This document shows, piece after piece, positions 8,711 to 17,536 of a DNA stretch of 64,000 nt. The stretch comes from an uncultured Oceanospirillaceae bacterium (lineage in GTDB: Bacteria; Pseudomonadota; Gammaproteobacteria; Pseudomonadales; Balneatricaceae), in assembly GCA_937138495.1 (NCBI GenBank), contig CAKZPE010000006.1:104624-168623 (forward strand), in the 5' to 3' direction. The notes below the pieces were generated by a model. It was not told the origin of the DNA, searched no databases, and worked only from the letters and a program-made list of their open reading frames with translations. The position numbers and the translations under genes were made by a program. The stretch's first letter is position 1, and each line of letters opens with the position of its first letter.

Positions 8711-8731
8711 GCTGCCAGCCCGTCTGGCAGC
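8711..8731 (+). terminator. Intercistronic hairpin after the TonB receptor
   Basis: GCTGCCAG and CTGGCAGC form a perfect 8-bp stem with loop CCCGT, 14 bases after the receptor stop. There is no T-run, so it probably lowers downstream expression or protects the receptor mRNA rather than ending transcription. Confidence 0.5.
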
Positions 8732-8765
8732 CCGCTTCATCCATCATGTATCCGGCCATTTCACG

Positions 8766-9362
8766 ATGAACTACCGACTGTTACGTACTGTGCATGTGTA
8801 TAGCTCCGTTGTGGTGCTGGCGCTGGTGCTGTTTTTTGCTGTGACCGGTATCACCCTGAATCACAGGGACTGGTTTACCGACCGCGGCAGCGCAGTGGAA
8901 GTGTATCTGCAGGTGCCGGATACCGTTATGCAGGCCACGGACTGGCAAGCCCGTCCGCTGGATGGCGCCGATACCCTGCGTCGCTGGCTGTCAGATCAGC
9001 ATGATCTGACAGGCGGTACCGTCATCTATGAGTGGGATCAGGAAGAGCAATTGCTGATGATCGACATAAAGCGTCCCGGCAGTTACAGCTCAGTTGAGTT
9101 TTCCCCTTTCTCGGCTGAAGTAGCTGTATTTCATCAGCGTAACGGACTGGTCGCGGTTATGAATGATCTGCACATGGGCCGTTACTCCGGTGTCTGGTGG
9201 CGTCTGTTACTGGATATCACAGCACTCATCATGCTGGTGTTTATTGTGACCGGCTTATGGTTGGTGGTCCCGCAGAAAAAGCGCCGGGGTACCTTGTTCA
9301 AAGTGGCCGCTGCCGGTACCGGAATACTGGCAGCCGGTTACTGGATTGCTCTGCTTCCCTGA
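8766..9362 (+). CDS. PepSY-associated TM protein
   Basis: A 198-residue inner-membrane protein. TM1 (about residues 11-31, VVVLALVLFFAVTGITLNH) is followed by a periplasmic PepSY-like domain of roughly 110 residues, then TM2 (LLLDITALIMLVFIVTGLWL) and a final hydrophobic helix. The LNHRDWF segment after TM1 and the DLHMGRYSGVWWRLLLD segment before TM2 are typical of the family, which includes FoxB/PiuB-type proteins proposed to reduce or release siderophore-bound iron in the periplasm. Its position downstream of a TonB receptor agrees with that role. The ribosome-binding site is weak, suggesting coupling or low expression. Function in this cluster is inferred from context. Confidence 0.8.
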   Translation: MNYRLLRTVHVYSSVVVLALVLFFAVTGITLNHRDWFTDRGSAVEVYLQVPDTVMQATDWQARPLDGADTLRRWLSDQHDLTGGTVIYEWDQEEQLLMIDIKRPGSYSSVEFSPFSAEVAVFHQRNGLVAVMNDLHMGRYSGVWWRLLLDITALIMLVFIVTGLWLVVPQKKRRGTLFKVAAAGTGILAAGYWIALLP

Positions 9363-9382
9363 GTGATTTGTAAGGAATAACA

Positions 9383-9874
9383 ATGAGAATAATCCCTTTT
9401 TTGGGGCTGTTGCTGTGCTTCAGTCAGCCGCTTTCGGCCGCATCACAGGTCGAAATAAATTTCAGTTTGCCGCAGCAAACCAGCCATGAATACCGCCGTC
9501 CGTATGTGGTGATCTGGGTGGAGTCCGGGGGTAAAACTGTCCGCAATCTGGCGTTATGGATCGACGAAGAAGACTGGCTGAAAGACCTGCGCCGCTGGTG
9601 GCGTAAGAGTGGCCGCTATCTGGATTCGGTCGATGCCTTCAGCGGGGCAACCCGCAAGCCGGGTCACTACCGGGTTTACTGGGACGGTCTGGATGATCAG
9701 GGTCAGCCACTGGCTGACGGTGAGTATCTGATCGTGCTGGAAGCTGCCCGGGAGCATGGTAACCGCAGCCTGCAAAAACAACGGATTCAGTTAGGCGGCG
9801 AGCCGCAGATTTATCACTTAACCCCCGGTGCAGAGCTGGGAGAAGGTTCAGTTAAAACAGGAGTCAGTCGATGA
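9383..9874 (+). CDS. DUF2271 periplasmic protein
   Basis: A 163-residue secreted protein with a clear signal peptide (MRIIPFLGLLLCFSQPLSAAS). The mature part is an Ig-like beta fold of the DUF2271 family, with RPYVVIWVESGGKTVRNLALW early, a Trp-rich DWLKDLRRWWRKS stretch in the middle and DGEYLIVLEAAREHG near the end. Members sit beside PepSY membrane proteins and TonB receptors; no activity is established. The start has AAGGAAT 7 bases upstream, and the gene overlaps the DUF4198 gene by four bases. The central segment SVDAFSGATRKPGHY includes the SGAT motif that in other families marks covalent FMN attachment on Thr; here that is only a resemblance. Confidence 0.78.
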   Translation: MRIIPFLGLLLCFSQPLSAASQVEINFSLPQQTSHEYRRPYVVIWVESGGKTVRNLALWIDEEDWLKDLRRWWRKSGRYLDSVDAFSGATRKPGHYRVYWDGLDDQGQPLADGEYLIVLEAAREHGNRSLQKQRIQLGGEPQIYHLTPGAELGEGSVKTGVSR

Positions 9875-10704
9875 CTGCAGGAAAAAAATTATGCACCCTG
9901 GCAATGGCTGCCGGTGCACTTTACGGATCGTTAGCAACTCATCTGGTACAGGCGCATGACTATTGGCTGTTACCCAACGAATATGTGGCGTCGTCCGATA
10001 CTGCCAAGTGGATTACGGTGGATGTAACCGCCTCAAATACTGTCTTTGTCGCCGATAAGGGATTCAGCCTTGATGATCTGACAATCTCAGCCCCACAGGG
10101 CGAGAGTGAGCGGTTAGCACATTACTTTAAAGGGAAGCGTAAGAGCGTTTTTGACCTTAAGCTGGCAGAAGAAGGCACCTACCGTTTACGCCTTCAGGAT
10201 ACGCGGTTCTTAACGTTTTACAGAATGCCGGGCAGTGACAGAATGCACCGTATGGAAGCGGATAAGTTGCAACGGCATTTGCTACTGCCAGAAGGGGCTG
10301 AAAATGTAGAAACTCTGGAAATACAGGGTAAAAGCACTACGTATGTAACCCGTCGTGCACCTTCATCTGAAAATATTAAACTGCAGAATAAAGGCCTGGA
10401 GCTGGACTTCGGCGTGCATCCGAATGATGTTGTCAGCGGCGAAGCCTTTCACTTTAAAGTGCTGCTCAACGGCAAACCGGTGACGGATGAGATGCTGCTG
10501 GAAATCATTCCGGATGGCACTCTGTACCGGGATCAGCGCGGTGACATTCAACTGCAGCCGGACAACACCGGTGCTGTCAGCTTTACGCCCCCTCAGGCGG
10601 GCCGTTATCTGCTGAAAGCGGAACTGATGCAGGACACGGATTCAGAGCGGGCAGACGGTCAGGAGCATGCCCTGTTCCTGACATTTGAAGCTCAGCCAGG
10701 CTGA
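9871..10704 (+). CDS. DUF4198 periplasmic protein
   Basis: A 277-residue exported protein with a signal peptide ending near LVQAHD. The mature N-terminus begins HDYWLLPNEY, the family hallmark: a His directly after cleavage followed by an aromatic WLLP motif. The family includes NikM-like periplasmic domains tied to nickel/cobalt uptake and proteins associated with TonB receptors. Two beta-sandwich halves are likely, the second starting near HPNDVVSGEAFHFKVLLNGKPV. The exposed N-terminal His could bind metal (inference). It overlaps the DUF2271 gene by four bases and is the last gene of the cluster, closed by a strong terminator. Confidence 0.8.
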   Translation: MTAGKKLCTLAMAAGALYGSLATHLVQAHDYWLLPNEYVASSDTAKWITVDVTASNTVFVADKGFSLDDLTISAPQGESERLAHYFKGKRKSVFDLKLAEEGTYRLRLQDTRFLTFYRMPGSDRMHRMEADKLQRHLLLPEGAENVETLEIQGKSTTYVTRRAPSSENIKLQNKGLELDFGVHPNDVVSGEAFHFKVLLNGKPVTDEMLLEIIPDGTLYRDQRGDIQLQPDNTGAVSFTPPQAGRYLLKAELMQDTDSERADGQEHALFLTFEAQPG

Positions 10705-10720
10705 ATAACGTTCCGTCATA

Positions 10721-10748
10721 AAACACCGGCTGATGCCGGTGTTTTTTT
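10721..10748. terminator. Bidirectional terminator between DUF4198 and LysR genes
   Basis: ACACCGGC-TGAT-GCCGGTGT, followed by seven T on the plus strand. The LysR stop codon on the minus strand lies in the T-run, so the element can end both convergent transcripts. Confidence 0.88.
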
Positions 10749-11676
10749 ATTTAAGGTCGATATCTTCATGGCTGATTATCTGTAAATCGGTGATGCTCTC
10801 TGCCAGTTGTTCAAAGCTGTGGACAAACTCTTCTGCCAGCGCGGAGATCTGCTTATGCATGGGTGTAATGAATGCAAAGTAGAAGGGAATATCAGGCTGA
10901 AAACGGAGGCTCTTACCGCCTCCTTCAGTAAATATACTGGCGGTGAACGGATCAATAACCGAGACACCCAAGCCTTCTTTAACCAGTGCCTGTACGGTAA
11001 TAAACATAGGGGTTTCAATCGATTGCCGGGGGCGGATATGTCTTGCGTGCAGTGCTGCATCTATCCGGTAGCGGGTCAGTGGGTTTTGCTCTCCAATCGC
11101 CACAAAATCCTGTTCATGCAGGTCTTCAGCTACAATTTCCTGCCGCGCTGCGTAAGGGTGATCAGCGTTACAGATAAACCGGCAGTCGGTGCGATAACAA
11201 CGGTGAAATGCCAGTTCGCGGGTATCCACCGGGAGCATGACGATGCCCAGATCAAACTGTTGTGACCCCACCATTTTCGCGACGTTCACTGAAGATCCCG
11301 GTGTGAGCGACAGGGAAACGTCTTTCCGGGTGTGCATAAAGTTGCTGACTACCCGGGGTAAAACACTGTACGCCAGTGCTGGCATAGCGGCTATCCTTAA
11401 CCGGCCGGTGCGCAGGGTTTTTATCTGCTCAACGCTCTGGGATAGCTGGTCCATGCCCATAAAATGCCGCTTCACTTCCTGATAAAGCGATTCAGCTTCG
11501 GCGGTGGGAAATAACCTGCTGCTGCGGCGTTCAAACAGGGCAAAACCACAGCGTTCTTCCAGATCCTTAATCAGCCGGGTGACCGCGGGCTGAGAGATAT
11601 AGAGCATTTTTGCTGCCCCCACTGTACTGCCTGAAATCATGACGGCGCGAAATGCAGCTATTTGCCTGGCATTCAT
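10747..11676 (-). CDS. LysR-type regulator (OccR/NocR-like)
   Basis: A 309-residue LysR-type regulator. The N-terminal winged helix (residues 1-60) has AFRAVMISGSTVGAAKML and SQPAVTRLIKDLEERCGFALFERR. The rest is a periplasmic-binding-fold effector domain. It is divergent from RidA, the TRAP genes and a DadA-like dehydrogenase, which it most likely controls in response to the transported amino or imino acid. Its DNA-binding part resembles the LysR gene at 62248, which also sits next to a DadA-like gene. The ATG has AAGGT about 11 bases upstream. The effector is unknown. Confidence 0.88.
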   Translation of the reverse strand: MNARQIAAFRAVMISGSTVGAAKMLYISQPAVTRLIKDLEERCGFALFERRSSRLFPTAEAESLYQEVKRHFMGMDQLSQSVEQIKTLRTGRLRIAAMPALAYSVLPRVVSNFMHTRKDVSLSLTPGSSVNVAKMVGSQQFDLGIVMLPVDTRELAFHRCYRTDCRFICNADHPYAARQEIVAEDLHEQDFVAIGEQNPLTRYRIDAALHARHIRPRQSIETPMFITVQALVKEGLGVSVIDPFTASIFTEGGGKSLRFQPDIPFYFAFITPMHKQISALAEEFVHSFEQLAESITDLQIISHEDIDLK

Positions 11677-11704
11677 AAGCTGAAAATACCTTCCTATAAC
11701 ATTT

Positions 11705-11723
11705 GTTGATAGATCGATCTCTA
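11705..11723. promoter_or_regulatory. Candidate LysR operator
   Basis: The divergent LysR-ridA gap contains the perfect palindrome AGATCGATCT (11711-11720) inside TTGATAGATCGATCTCTA. This dyad with flanking T and A resembles a LysR T-N11-A box, although the spacing is one base longer. No clear -35/-10 pair can be assigned. Confidence 0.35.
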
Positions 11724-11816
11724 GATTGTATTGGAAATTATTGACTGTGATTTAAATAATAGCAACGTCACATCGCTGTTCAGTATTTGCACAGCGGTGT
11801 ATCCACGAGATCAGCG

Positions 11817-12185
11817 ATGAAGAGGAATATCAGGGTGTTACAGCGAATTGGAGTAGGTGAGCGCATGAGCCGGGCAGTTATTCACCAGGGAACGGCGTAT
11901 TTCTGTGGTCAGGTGCCAAAAGATGAAACTCTGGATATGCAGGGGCAGACCCGCAGCCTGCTGGAAAAAGTGGATGCGTTGCTGGCCGAAGCCGGCAGTG
12001 ATAAACGGCATATCCTCTCAGTCACCATCTACATCAATGATATGGCGGAGTTCGCTGCCATGAATGCTGTCTGGGACGCCTGGGTTGCCGAAGGGCATGC
12101 TCCGGCCCGCGCCTGTGTTGAAGCACAGATGGCCCGTCCCTCCCTGAAGGTTGAAATGTCGGTGGTTGCTGCCGTCATAGCCTGA
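11817..12185 (+). CDS. RidA/YjgF-family enamine/imine deaminase
   Basis: A small cytosolic protein of 122 residues from the ATG at 11817; the track starts at a TTG ten codons earlier. Family hallmarks are a G-x-x-YFCGQVP strand, the [19 protein letters not shown] helix, and [20 protein letters not shown] near the end, where the Arg in PAR corresponds to the conserved carboxylate-binding Arg of RidA. RidA proteins hydrolyse reactive 2-imino acids made by PLP enzymes or amino-acid oxidases. The DadA-like dehydrogenase of this cluster makes such imines, so the co-location makes functional sense. The conserved C-terminal Glu seen in many deaminases is present as VEM. A 7-bp hairpin follows the stop. 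Confidence 0.85.
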   Translation: MKRNIRVLQRIGVGERMSRAVIHQGTAYFCGQVPKDETLDMQGQTRSLLEKVDALLAEAGSDKRHILSVTIYINDMAEFAAMNAVWDAWVAEGHAPARACVEAQMARPSLKVEMSVVAAVIA

Positions 12186-12246
12186 TGTTTCCACAACCCG
12201 GGAAACAGGTTCCTGATTTCAAAATAAAAACAACTGAGGACATACC

Positions 12247-13253
12247 ATGCGATATTCAATGGCAAAATTAACCCAGGCAGTGGCTCTGACGACGCTGACG
12301 CTGGCCGGCAGCCTGACAATGGCGGCGGAGAAATGGGATATGCCAATGGCGTATACCGATTCAAACTTCCACACCCAGAACGGTAAATCATTTGCCGAGG
12401 CGATCGAAGTTGCCACCCAGGGACAGCTGGACGTAAAGGTACACGGGGGCGGTTCGCTCTTTAAGGGGAGCGAGATTAAGCGTGCCGTACAAACGGTCAG
12501 GCACAGATTGGTGAACGTATCCTGTCCAGCCATGCCAATGAAGACGCCGTTTTCGGATTTGATTCTGTTCCATTTCTGGCGACCTCTTTTGCGGATTCAG
12601 AAACCCTCTGGAAAGCAGCCCGTCCGCATTTTGAAAAACTGTTAGATAAGCATAATCTGGTTTTACTCTATTCGGTGCCATGGCCACCACAGGGTATCTA
12701 TGCGAAAAAACCACTGAACAGCATCGCCGATATGGAAGGGCTGAAATTCCGTTCTTACAGCAATGCAACGGCCCGTCTGGCAGAGCTGGCGAAGGCCATT
12801 CCGGTACAGGTGGAAGCATCTGAACTGAGCCAGGCCCTCTCAACCGGCGTTGCAGAATCCTTTATATCATCCGGTGCGACCGGCTATGACCGTAAGGTTT
12901 GGGAACAACTGACCCACCACTATGTAGTGAATGCCTGGTTGCCCCGCAACTACATTTTTGTGAATAAACAGGCATGGAACGAGCTGGATGAAGCCACGCA
13001 GAATGTGGTGCGCGGCATTTCCCTGATGGCTGAAAAAGCCGGTACAGCACGTTCTGAACAGCTGACTGGCTGGTATCTGGAACAACTGGCGTCCAATGGA
13101 ATGACCGTCACTGAAGCCGGCCCGCAACTGAAGGCTGATTTTGAAGCCATCGGTGCCACTATGACAGCTGAGTGGCTGAAAGAAGCGGGTGAAGTGGGTC
13201 AGGCGATTATTGATGATTACCGTGCCGCTCAGCAGAAGCTGGCACACAACTGA
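12247..13253 (+). pseudogene. TRAP transporter substrate-binding protein (DctP family), frameshifted
   Basis: The periplasmic solute receptor of a TRAP transporter. The first frame gives a signal peptide (ending MAAEKWDM) and the N-terminal lobe as far as KGSEIKRAVQT. After that the frame becomes meaningless, while the frame beginning GQAQIGERILSSHAN continues the family sequence to the end at 13253. The switch is at about 12495-12497: ACGGTCAG reads as if one G of a GGG run were missing (ACG GGT CAG). Restoring it gives an intact protein of about 335 residues with DctP hallmarks such as GLKFRSYSN. The track splits it into 12247-12645 and 12675-13253. It is either a real inactivating mutation or a sequencing error. 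The downstream membrane genes are intact. Confidence 0.85.
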
Positions 13254-13293
13254 TCCCGTGGGATATTCCAGATTCACTTCACCGTGAATGTTT

Positions 13294-13330
13294 ACCGGTG
13301 CAGGGCACTTGCCTGAGCACCGGTCTTTTT
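13294..13330 (+). terminator. Terminator/attenuator between TRAP binding protein and membrane genes
   Basis: ACCGGTGC and GCACCGGT form a perfect 8-bp stem, extended inside by CAGG/CCTG, followed by CTTTTT. This placement would let the binding protein be made in excess of DctQ and DctM. Confidence 0.8.
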
Positions 13331-13397
13331 CCCGCGTCTTTTTGTCGCCCGTGCCGGACAGTCAGCCCGGGCGGCGCTTCTCCCTGAAGGTTCAGTT

Positions 13398-13976
13398 ATG
13401 AATACTCAAACCCATACACAGGCCCCGGAGTTTTGTCCGTCGCCAGCGGTGGCTGCTACGCCGCTCAGGCGTTTTCTGGACGGTCTGTATAACCTGTGTG
13501 GCGGCATAGCAGCCGCATTTCTGCTCGCGATTCTGAGCATCATTGTGCTGCAGATGGCAGCCCGCTGGAGCGGTGTTCAGTTTCCGGGATCAGCTAACTA
13601 TGCCGGTTACTGCATGGCGGCCGCGTCGTTTTTTGCTCTCGCATACACCCTTAATCATGATGCGCATATCCGCGTGACACTATTCCTTTCCCGCCTGACC
13701 GGCTGGCCCAGGCGGCTGGCGGATCTGTGGTGTCTGGGCGTGGCAACCTTCTTTGCTGCGTACATGAGCTGGTTTGCGGTGAAGAATGTGTATATCTCGC
13801 ACCTGATTCATGACATTTCACAGGGGCAGGATGCTATGCCGCTGTGGATTCCGCAGTTACCGGTCGCCATCGGCAGCTGCATTTTTACACTGGCGCTGGT
13901 GGATCATCTGGTGCGCACTATTCGCGGTGCAGATGACACCTTCAAAGAACAGTTGCCGGTGATAATGGAGGATTAA
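13398..13976 (+). CDS. TRAP transporter small membrane subunit (DctQ family)
   Basis: A 192-residue inner-membrane subunit with four predicted helices, starting at LYNLCGGIAAAFLLAILSIIVLQMAARW. It has the DctQ pattern in helix 3 and the following loop (FFALAYTLNHDAHIRVTLFLSRL, where H-IRV is the conserved motif). It couples DctM to the periplasmic receptor. The unusually long N-terminus of about 25 residues (MNTQTHTQAPEFCPSPAV) is probably cytosolic. GAAGG lies upstream of the ATG, and dctM starts 4 bases after the stop. The specific substrate is unknown; context suggests an amino-acid-like compound. Confidence 0.87.
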   Translation: MNTQTHTQAPEFCPSPAVAATPLRRFLDGLYNLCGGIAAAFLLAILSIIVLQMAARWSGVQFPGSANYAGYCMAAASFFALAYTLNHDAHIRVTLFLSRLTGWPRRLADLWCLGVATFFAAYMSWFAVKNVYISHLIHDISQGQDAMPLWIPQLPVAIGSCIFTLALVDHLVRTIRGADDTFKEQLPVIMED

Positions 13977-13979
13977 CTG

Positions 13980-15290
13980 ATGAATGAAGTACTTGCTACA
14001 GGCATCTTCCTGTTTACCTTATTTTTCCTGTTAGGCAGTGGCGTCTGGATTGGCCTTGCCTTACTGGGTGTTGCCTATGTCGGGATGGAGCTGTTTACGA
14101 CCCGTCCGGTAGGTGACGCCATGATTACCGCCATCTGGTCCAGTGCGTCGGGCTGGTCACTGACGGCCTTACCCCTGTTTATCTGGATGGGGGAAATACT
14201 CTACCGAACCCGGTTGTCTGAAGATATGTTCCGCGGGCTGGCCCCCTGGATGTCGCCCTTGCCGGGGCGTTTGCTGCATACCAATGTGGTCGGTTCTACC
14301 ATTTTTGCGGCGGTTTCCGGCTCTTCAGCCGCGACCCTGACAACTGTGGGTAAGATGTCTATTCCGGAGCTCGATAAGCGCGGTTATCCGGAGTTTATGG
14401 TCTTCGGTACCCTGGTCGGTTCTGCCACGCTGGGACTGATGATACCGCCTTCTCTGACGCTGATTGTCTACGGTGTGACGATTAACGAATCTATCTCCAA
14501 ACTCTTTATGGCGGGGATTCTGCCGGGGTTAACCCTGGCTCTTTTGTTTATGGGATATGTGGCTGCCTGGTCGTTCTTTAAACCGTCTCAGGTACCGCCG
14601 GCGGAGCCGGGTATGAGCTTTGCTGAACGGGTAAAGGAATCCCGTTTTCTGATCCCGGTGATCATTCTGATCGGTGTGGTGATCGGTTCGATTTATACCG
14701 GTACAGCCACGGCGACTGAATCGGCGGCGTTCGGTGTGGTTGGTGCGTTATCGCTGGCGTTTTTTCAGGGGTCGCTGACCCGGGATACCTTTGTTAAAAG
14801 TCTGATGGGGGCAACCCGTACATCCTGCATGATTGCACTGATTTTATCCGGGGCTGCGTTTCTTGCGCTGGCAATGGGTTTTACCGGTTTGCCGTCGCTG
14901 GCCGCTGAGTTTATAGCTGGCCTGGAACTGTCGCCGCTGACGCTGATTCTGGCGCTGATGGTGTTCTACATCATTCTCGGTTGTTTCCTGGACGGTATAT
15001 CGTCGGTGGTACTGACCATGGCAGTGGTTGAACCCATGATCCGTCAGGCGGGAATTGACCTGCTCTGGTTCGGTATTTTTATTGTTGTGGTCGTCGAAAT
15101 GGCGCAGATCACACCGCCTATCGGCTTCAACCTGTTTGTGTTGCAGGGCATGACGAAGAAGTCCATCGGCTATATCGCCCGCTGTGCCTTCCCGATGTTC
15201 CTGATCATGGTGCTGATGGTCGGCATACTGATTATGTTCCCGGAGCTGGCCACTTTCCTGCCTGAGAACATGCGTCAGGGGCCGGGCTAA
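13980..15290 (+). CDS. TRAP transporter large permease subunit (DctM family)
   Basis: A 436-residue sodium-dependent permease with about twelve helices. Family signatures include the first re-entrant region (NVVGSTIFAAVSGSSAATLTTVG), GSATLGLMIPPSLTLIVYGV, and the second inverted repeat with YIILGCFLDGISSVVLTMAVVEP followed by EMAQITPPIGFNLFVLQGM. These ion-binding hairpins are complete. The strong site GGAGG precedes the ATG. Together with DctQ and the frameshifted receptor it would import an organic-acid-type substrate. Without a working receptor the system would be inactive unless another DctP protein substitutes. Confidence 0.9.
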   Translation: MNEVLATGIFLFTLFFLLGSGVWIGLALLGVAYVGMELFTTRPVGDAMITAIWSSASGWSLTALPLFIWMGEILYRTRLSEDMFRGLAPWMSPLPGRLLHTNVVGSTIFAAVSGSSAATLTTVGKMSIPELDKRGYPEFMVFGTLVGSATLGLMIPPSLTLIVYGVTINESISKLFMAGILPGLTLALLFMGYVAAWSFFKPSQVPPAEPGMSFAERVKESRFLIPVIILIGVVIGSIYTGTATATESAAFGVVGALSLAFFQGSLTRDTFVKSLMGATRTSCMIALILSGAAFLALAMGFTGLPSLAAEFIAGLELSPLTLILALMVFYIILGCFLDGISSVVLTMAVVEPMIRQAGIDLLWFGIFIVVVVEMAQITPPIGFNLFVLQGMTKKSIGYIARCAFPMFLIMVLMVGILIMFPELATFLPENMRQGPG

Positions 15291-15391
15291 CCCCGCGCTG
15301 ATCAGCTATCTGCCGGTCTGTTCAGAGTGAGCCTGTTTTGCAGGCATCTGAGCCGGCCGGCTTTTCCGATTTACAGTAGAGAACAGAGATT

Positions 15392-16645
15392 ATGGATGCT
15401 TTACATACTGCACCGCAGGTGACTGTTATCGGCGCCGGCATCGTAGGCATTTGCTGTGCGCTGGCACTACAGAAGAAAGGTTTTCAGGTCCGGGTAGTGG
15501 ATAAGTTCGCCCCCGGTGAAGCCACGTCTTTTGGCAATGCGGGGGTGTTGGCCGAATGCGGATGTGTGCCCGTGAACCTGCCTGGATTTGTTCAGAAAGT
15601 GCCGCAGCTGATGCTGGACCCTCATGGGCCTTTATCGATCGCGGCGAGCTACATGCACCGCATCGCGCCATGGGGGGTATCGTTTATGCTTAACAGCCGT
15701 CGCACTAAGTTTGAACAGGTTGCTGATGCCATGAGCAGCCTGTTGAACGGGGCTACTCAGCGCCATGTGTCGCTGGCGGCGGAACACGGTGCGTCTGACT
15801 GGGTAAGCGCATCGCCGTATTACTATTTATACCGGGATGAAGCGGACTTTATAGCTGACCGTACCGCCTGGCAGGCCCGTGAACAGCGGGGTATTACCTA
15901 CGATATTCTGCAGGGTGATGTGCTGGCGGAGGCCGAGCCTGCGATCGCTGACGAATATCGCTATGCGGTGTCATTACACCGTCATGGCTTTAGCCGTAAT
16001 CCGGAGAAGTTGGTGAAAGCTCTGGCTGCCAGCTTTGTGGATAAAGGGGGGGAATTCATTCAGGCGGATATCCGCGATGTCGTTACAGAAGATAACCGGC
16101 CAGTGGGATTGCTAACCCATAAAGGCGTATTGCCGGTCAGCAAACTGGTGGTGGCGGCCGGGGTCTGGTCCCGCACGCTGGCGGCCCGTCTGGACCGGGA
16201 TATTCCGCTACAGTCGGAGCGGGGATATCACATTGAAGTCCGTAATCCGGGCATCTCATTGCAGCAGCCTATTATGTATGCCGCGGGTAAGCTGGTGGCC
16301 ACGCCGGTGGAAAACGGTATCCGTTTTGCCGGGCTGGTGGAGTTTGCGGAGTTGGATAGCTTGCCGAACAGCGAGTTTTGCCACCGTTTGCTGTATCACG
16401 CCAGACATTTGTTCCCGAAAATCTGTCTGGATGATTTCACTGAGTGGATGGGTAACCGGCCTTCAATGCCGGACAGTCTGCCGGTGATTAGCCCGTCGGA
16501 TAATTGCTCAGACGTGTTTTATGCCTTTGGTCATCAGCATATGGGGTTAACACTGGGGCCGCATACCGGTGAGCTGATTGCTGATCTGGTGAGCGGCGTT
16601 CAGCCCGGTATCGATATGCAACCGTTCAGTATCAGACGGTTTTAA
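15392..16645 (+). CDS. DadA-like FAD D-amino-acid dehydrogenase
   Basis: A 417-residue flavoprotein of the DAO/DadA family. The N-terminal Rossmann motif is VIGAGIVGICCALALQKKGF, followed by a TSFGNAG loop typical of DadA, and the C-terminal FAD contact is GHQHMGLTLGPHTGELIADL. It should oxidise a D-amino acid (or other secondary/N-substituted amino acid) to an imino acid, with electrons passed to quinone. RidA in the same cluster would hydrolyse the imine, and the TRAP system would supply substrate. A paralogue lies at 56854 beside a second transporter. The gene ends 5 bases before the convergent glycerophosphodiesterase gene. Substrate range is not predictable. Confidence 0.85.
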   Translation: MDALHTAPQVTVIGAGIVGICCALALQKKGFQVRVVDKFAPGEATSFGNAGVLAECGCVPVNLPGFVQKVPQLMLDPHGPLSIAASYMHRIAPWGVSFMLNSRRTKFEQVADAMSSLLNGATQRHVSLAAEHGASDWVSASPYYYLYRDEADFIADRTAWQAREQRGITYDILQGDVLAEAEPAIADEYRYAVSLHRHGFSRNPEKLVKALAASFVDKGGEFIQADIRDVVTEDNRPVGLLTHKGVLPVSKLVVAAGVWSRTLAARLDRDIPLQSERGYHIEVRNPGISLQQPIMYAAGKLVATPVENGIRFAGLVEFAELDSLPNSEFCHRLLYHARHLFPKICLDDFTEWMGNRPSMPDSLPVISPSDNCSDVFYAFGHQHMGLTLGPHTGELIADLVSGVQPGIDMQPFSIRRF

Positions 16646-16650
16646 GCGTT

Positions 16651-17403
16651 TTACAGCGTGTCGTGGCCGGCGGCAAAGAAGTCCTGTGGATTATTGCTGA
16701 TGACGGCATCGACGCCCCAGTTCCAGAGGGATTCGAATGCTTTAGGGTCGTTGGCTGTCCAGCAGAAGATCGGATAGCCGGCCTCTTTCACTTCCCGTGT
16801 CTGGTTATAGCTGAGATTCTGCCAGTCCAGATGGATACTGAAAGCGTTCAGTGCCCGGGCCTGTTTCTGCCAGTTTTCCGGCAGGTTGTCATATAACAGG
16901 CCCACCGGAATCTGTGGTGCAAGCCGGTGGAAGCATTCCAGTAATTCATAACTGAAGCTGGAAACAACCAGCCGTGACCAGTCATTAAAATTGGCTTCAA
17001 GCTCGGCAATGATCGGACGGACGATTGCTTCCGCGGGCACCCCGTGATCTTTGATTTCAAGGTTCATGCCCAGATCCAGTTCATTGAACAGATCCAGTAC
17101 CTGACGCAGGGTGGGCACCGGTTCTGCGGGCCATTCCGGAAACAGTGCGGCGTTGTTAATGCCGCTCAGTTCAGACGTGGTGAGGTTCTCCAGCGTGGCT
17201 TTGGTGTCGCTGCAGCGGTTGGTGCTGTTGTCGTGGTGAACGACGGTTGTGCCATCACCGAGAAGAGATACATCCAGTTCGATCCAACGGGCGCCAAGTT
17301 CAGCGGCTTTGCGAAAGCCTCCCAGGGTGTTTTCCGGTGCGACACTCGGGGCGCCCCGGTGGCCCATGATTTTACTGAAGTTAACGGTGGCTGGCGCTGG
17401 CAT
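16651..17403 (-). CDS. Glycerophosphodiester phosphodiesterase
   Basis: A cytosolic GDPD of 250 residues, counting from the Met at 17403 (AGGA about 9 bases upstream). The track adds 30 residues with no family similarity. The catalytic TIM barrel begins with GHRGAPSVAPENTLGGF, then WIELDVSLLGDGTTVVHHD, giving the catalytic His pair and the Glu/Asp metal ligands. Later it has NLEIKDHG and the C-terminal GVDAVISNNPQDF. The enzyme splits glycerophosphodiesters into glycerol-3-phosphate and an alcohol; choline or ethanolamine release would feed methylamine metabolism, which is relevant to the sarcosine genes (inference). No signal peptide, so it resembles UgpQ rather than GlpQ. Confidence 0.88.
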   Translation of the reverse strand: MPAPATVNFSKIMGHRGAPSVAPENTLGGFRKAAELGARWIELDVSLLGDGTTVVHHDNSTNRCSDTKATLENLTTSELSGINNAALFPEWPAEPVPTLRQVLDLFNELDLGMNLEIKDHGVPAEAIVRPIIAELEANFNDWSRLVVSSFSYELLECFHRLAPQIPVGLLYDNLPENWQKQARALNAFSIHLDWQNLSYNQTREVKEAGYPIFCWTANDPKAFESLWNWGVDAVISNNPQDFFAAGHDTL

Positions 17404-17536
17404 TGTTATTGTCCTGAGGGGGAATTGAAAGATGAATAATCCGGCTATAGTTGTCTGAAACCGGATACGAATCAAGACCCTTAATACGCTCATGCGTATT
17501 TGGAAAGGACGTGCCGTTTAAATCTGCCGGATAACC

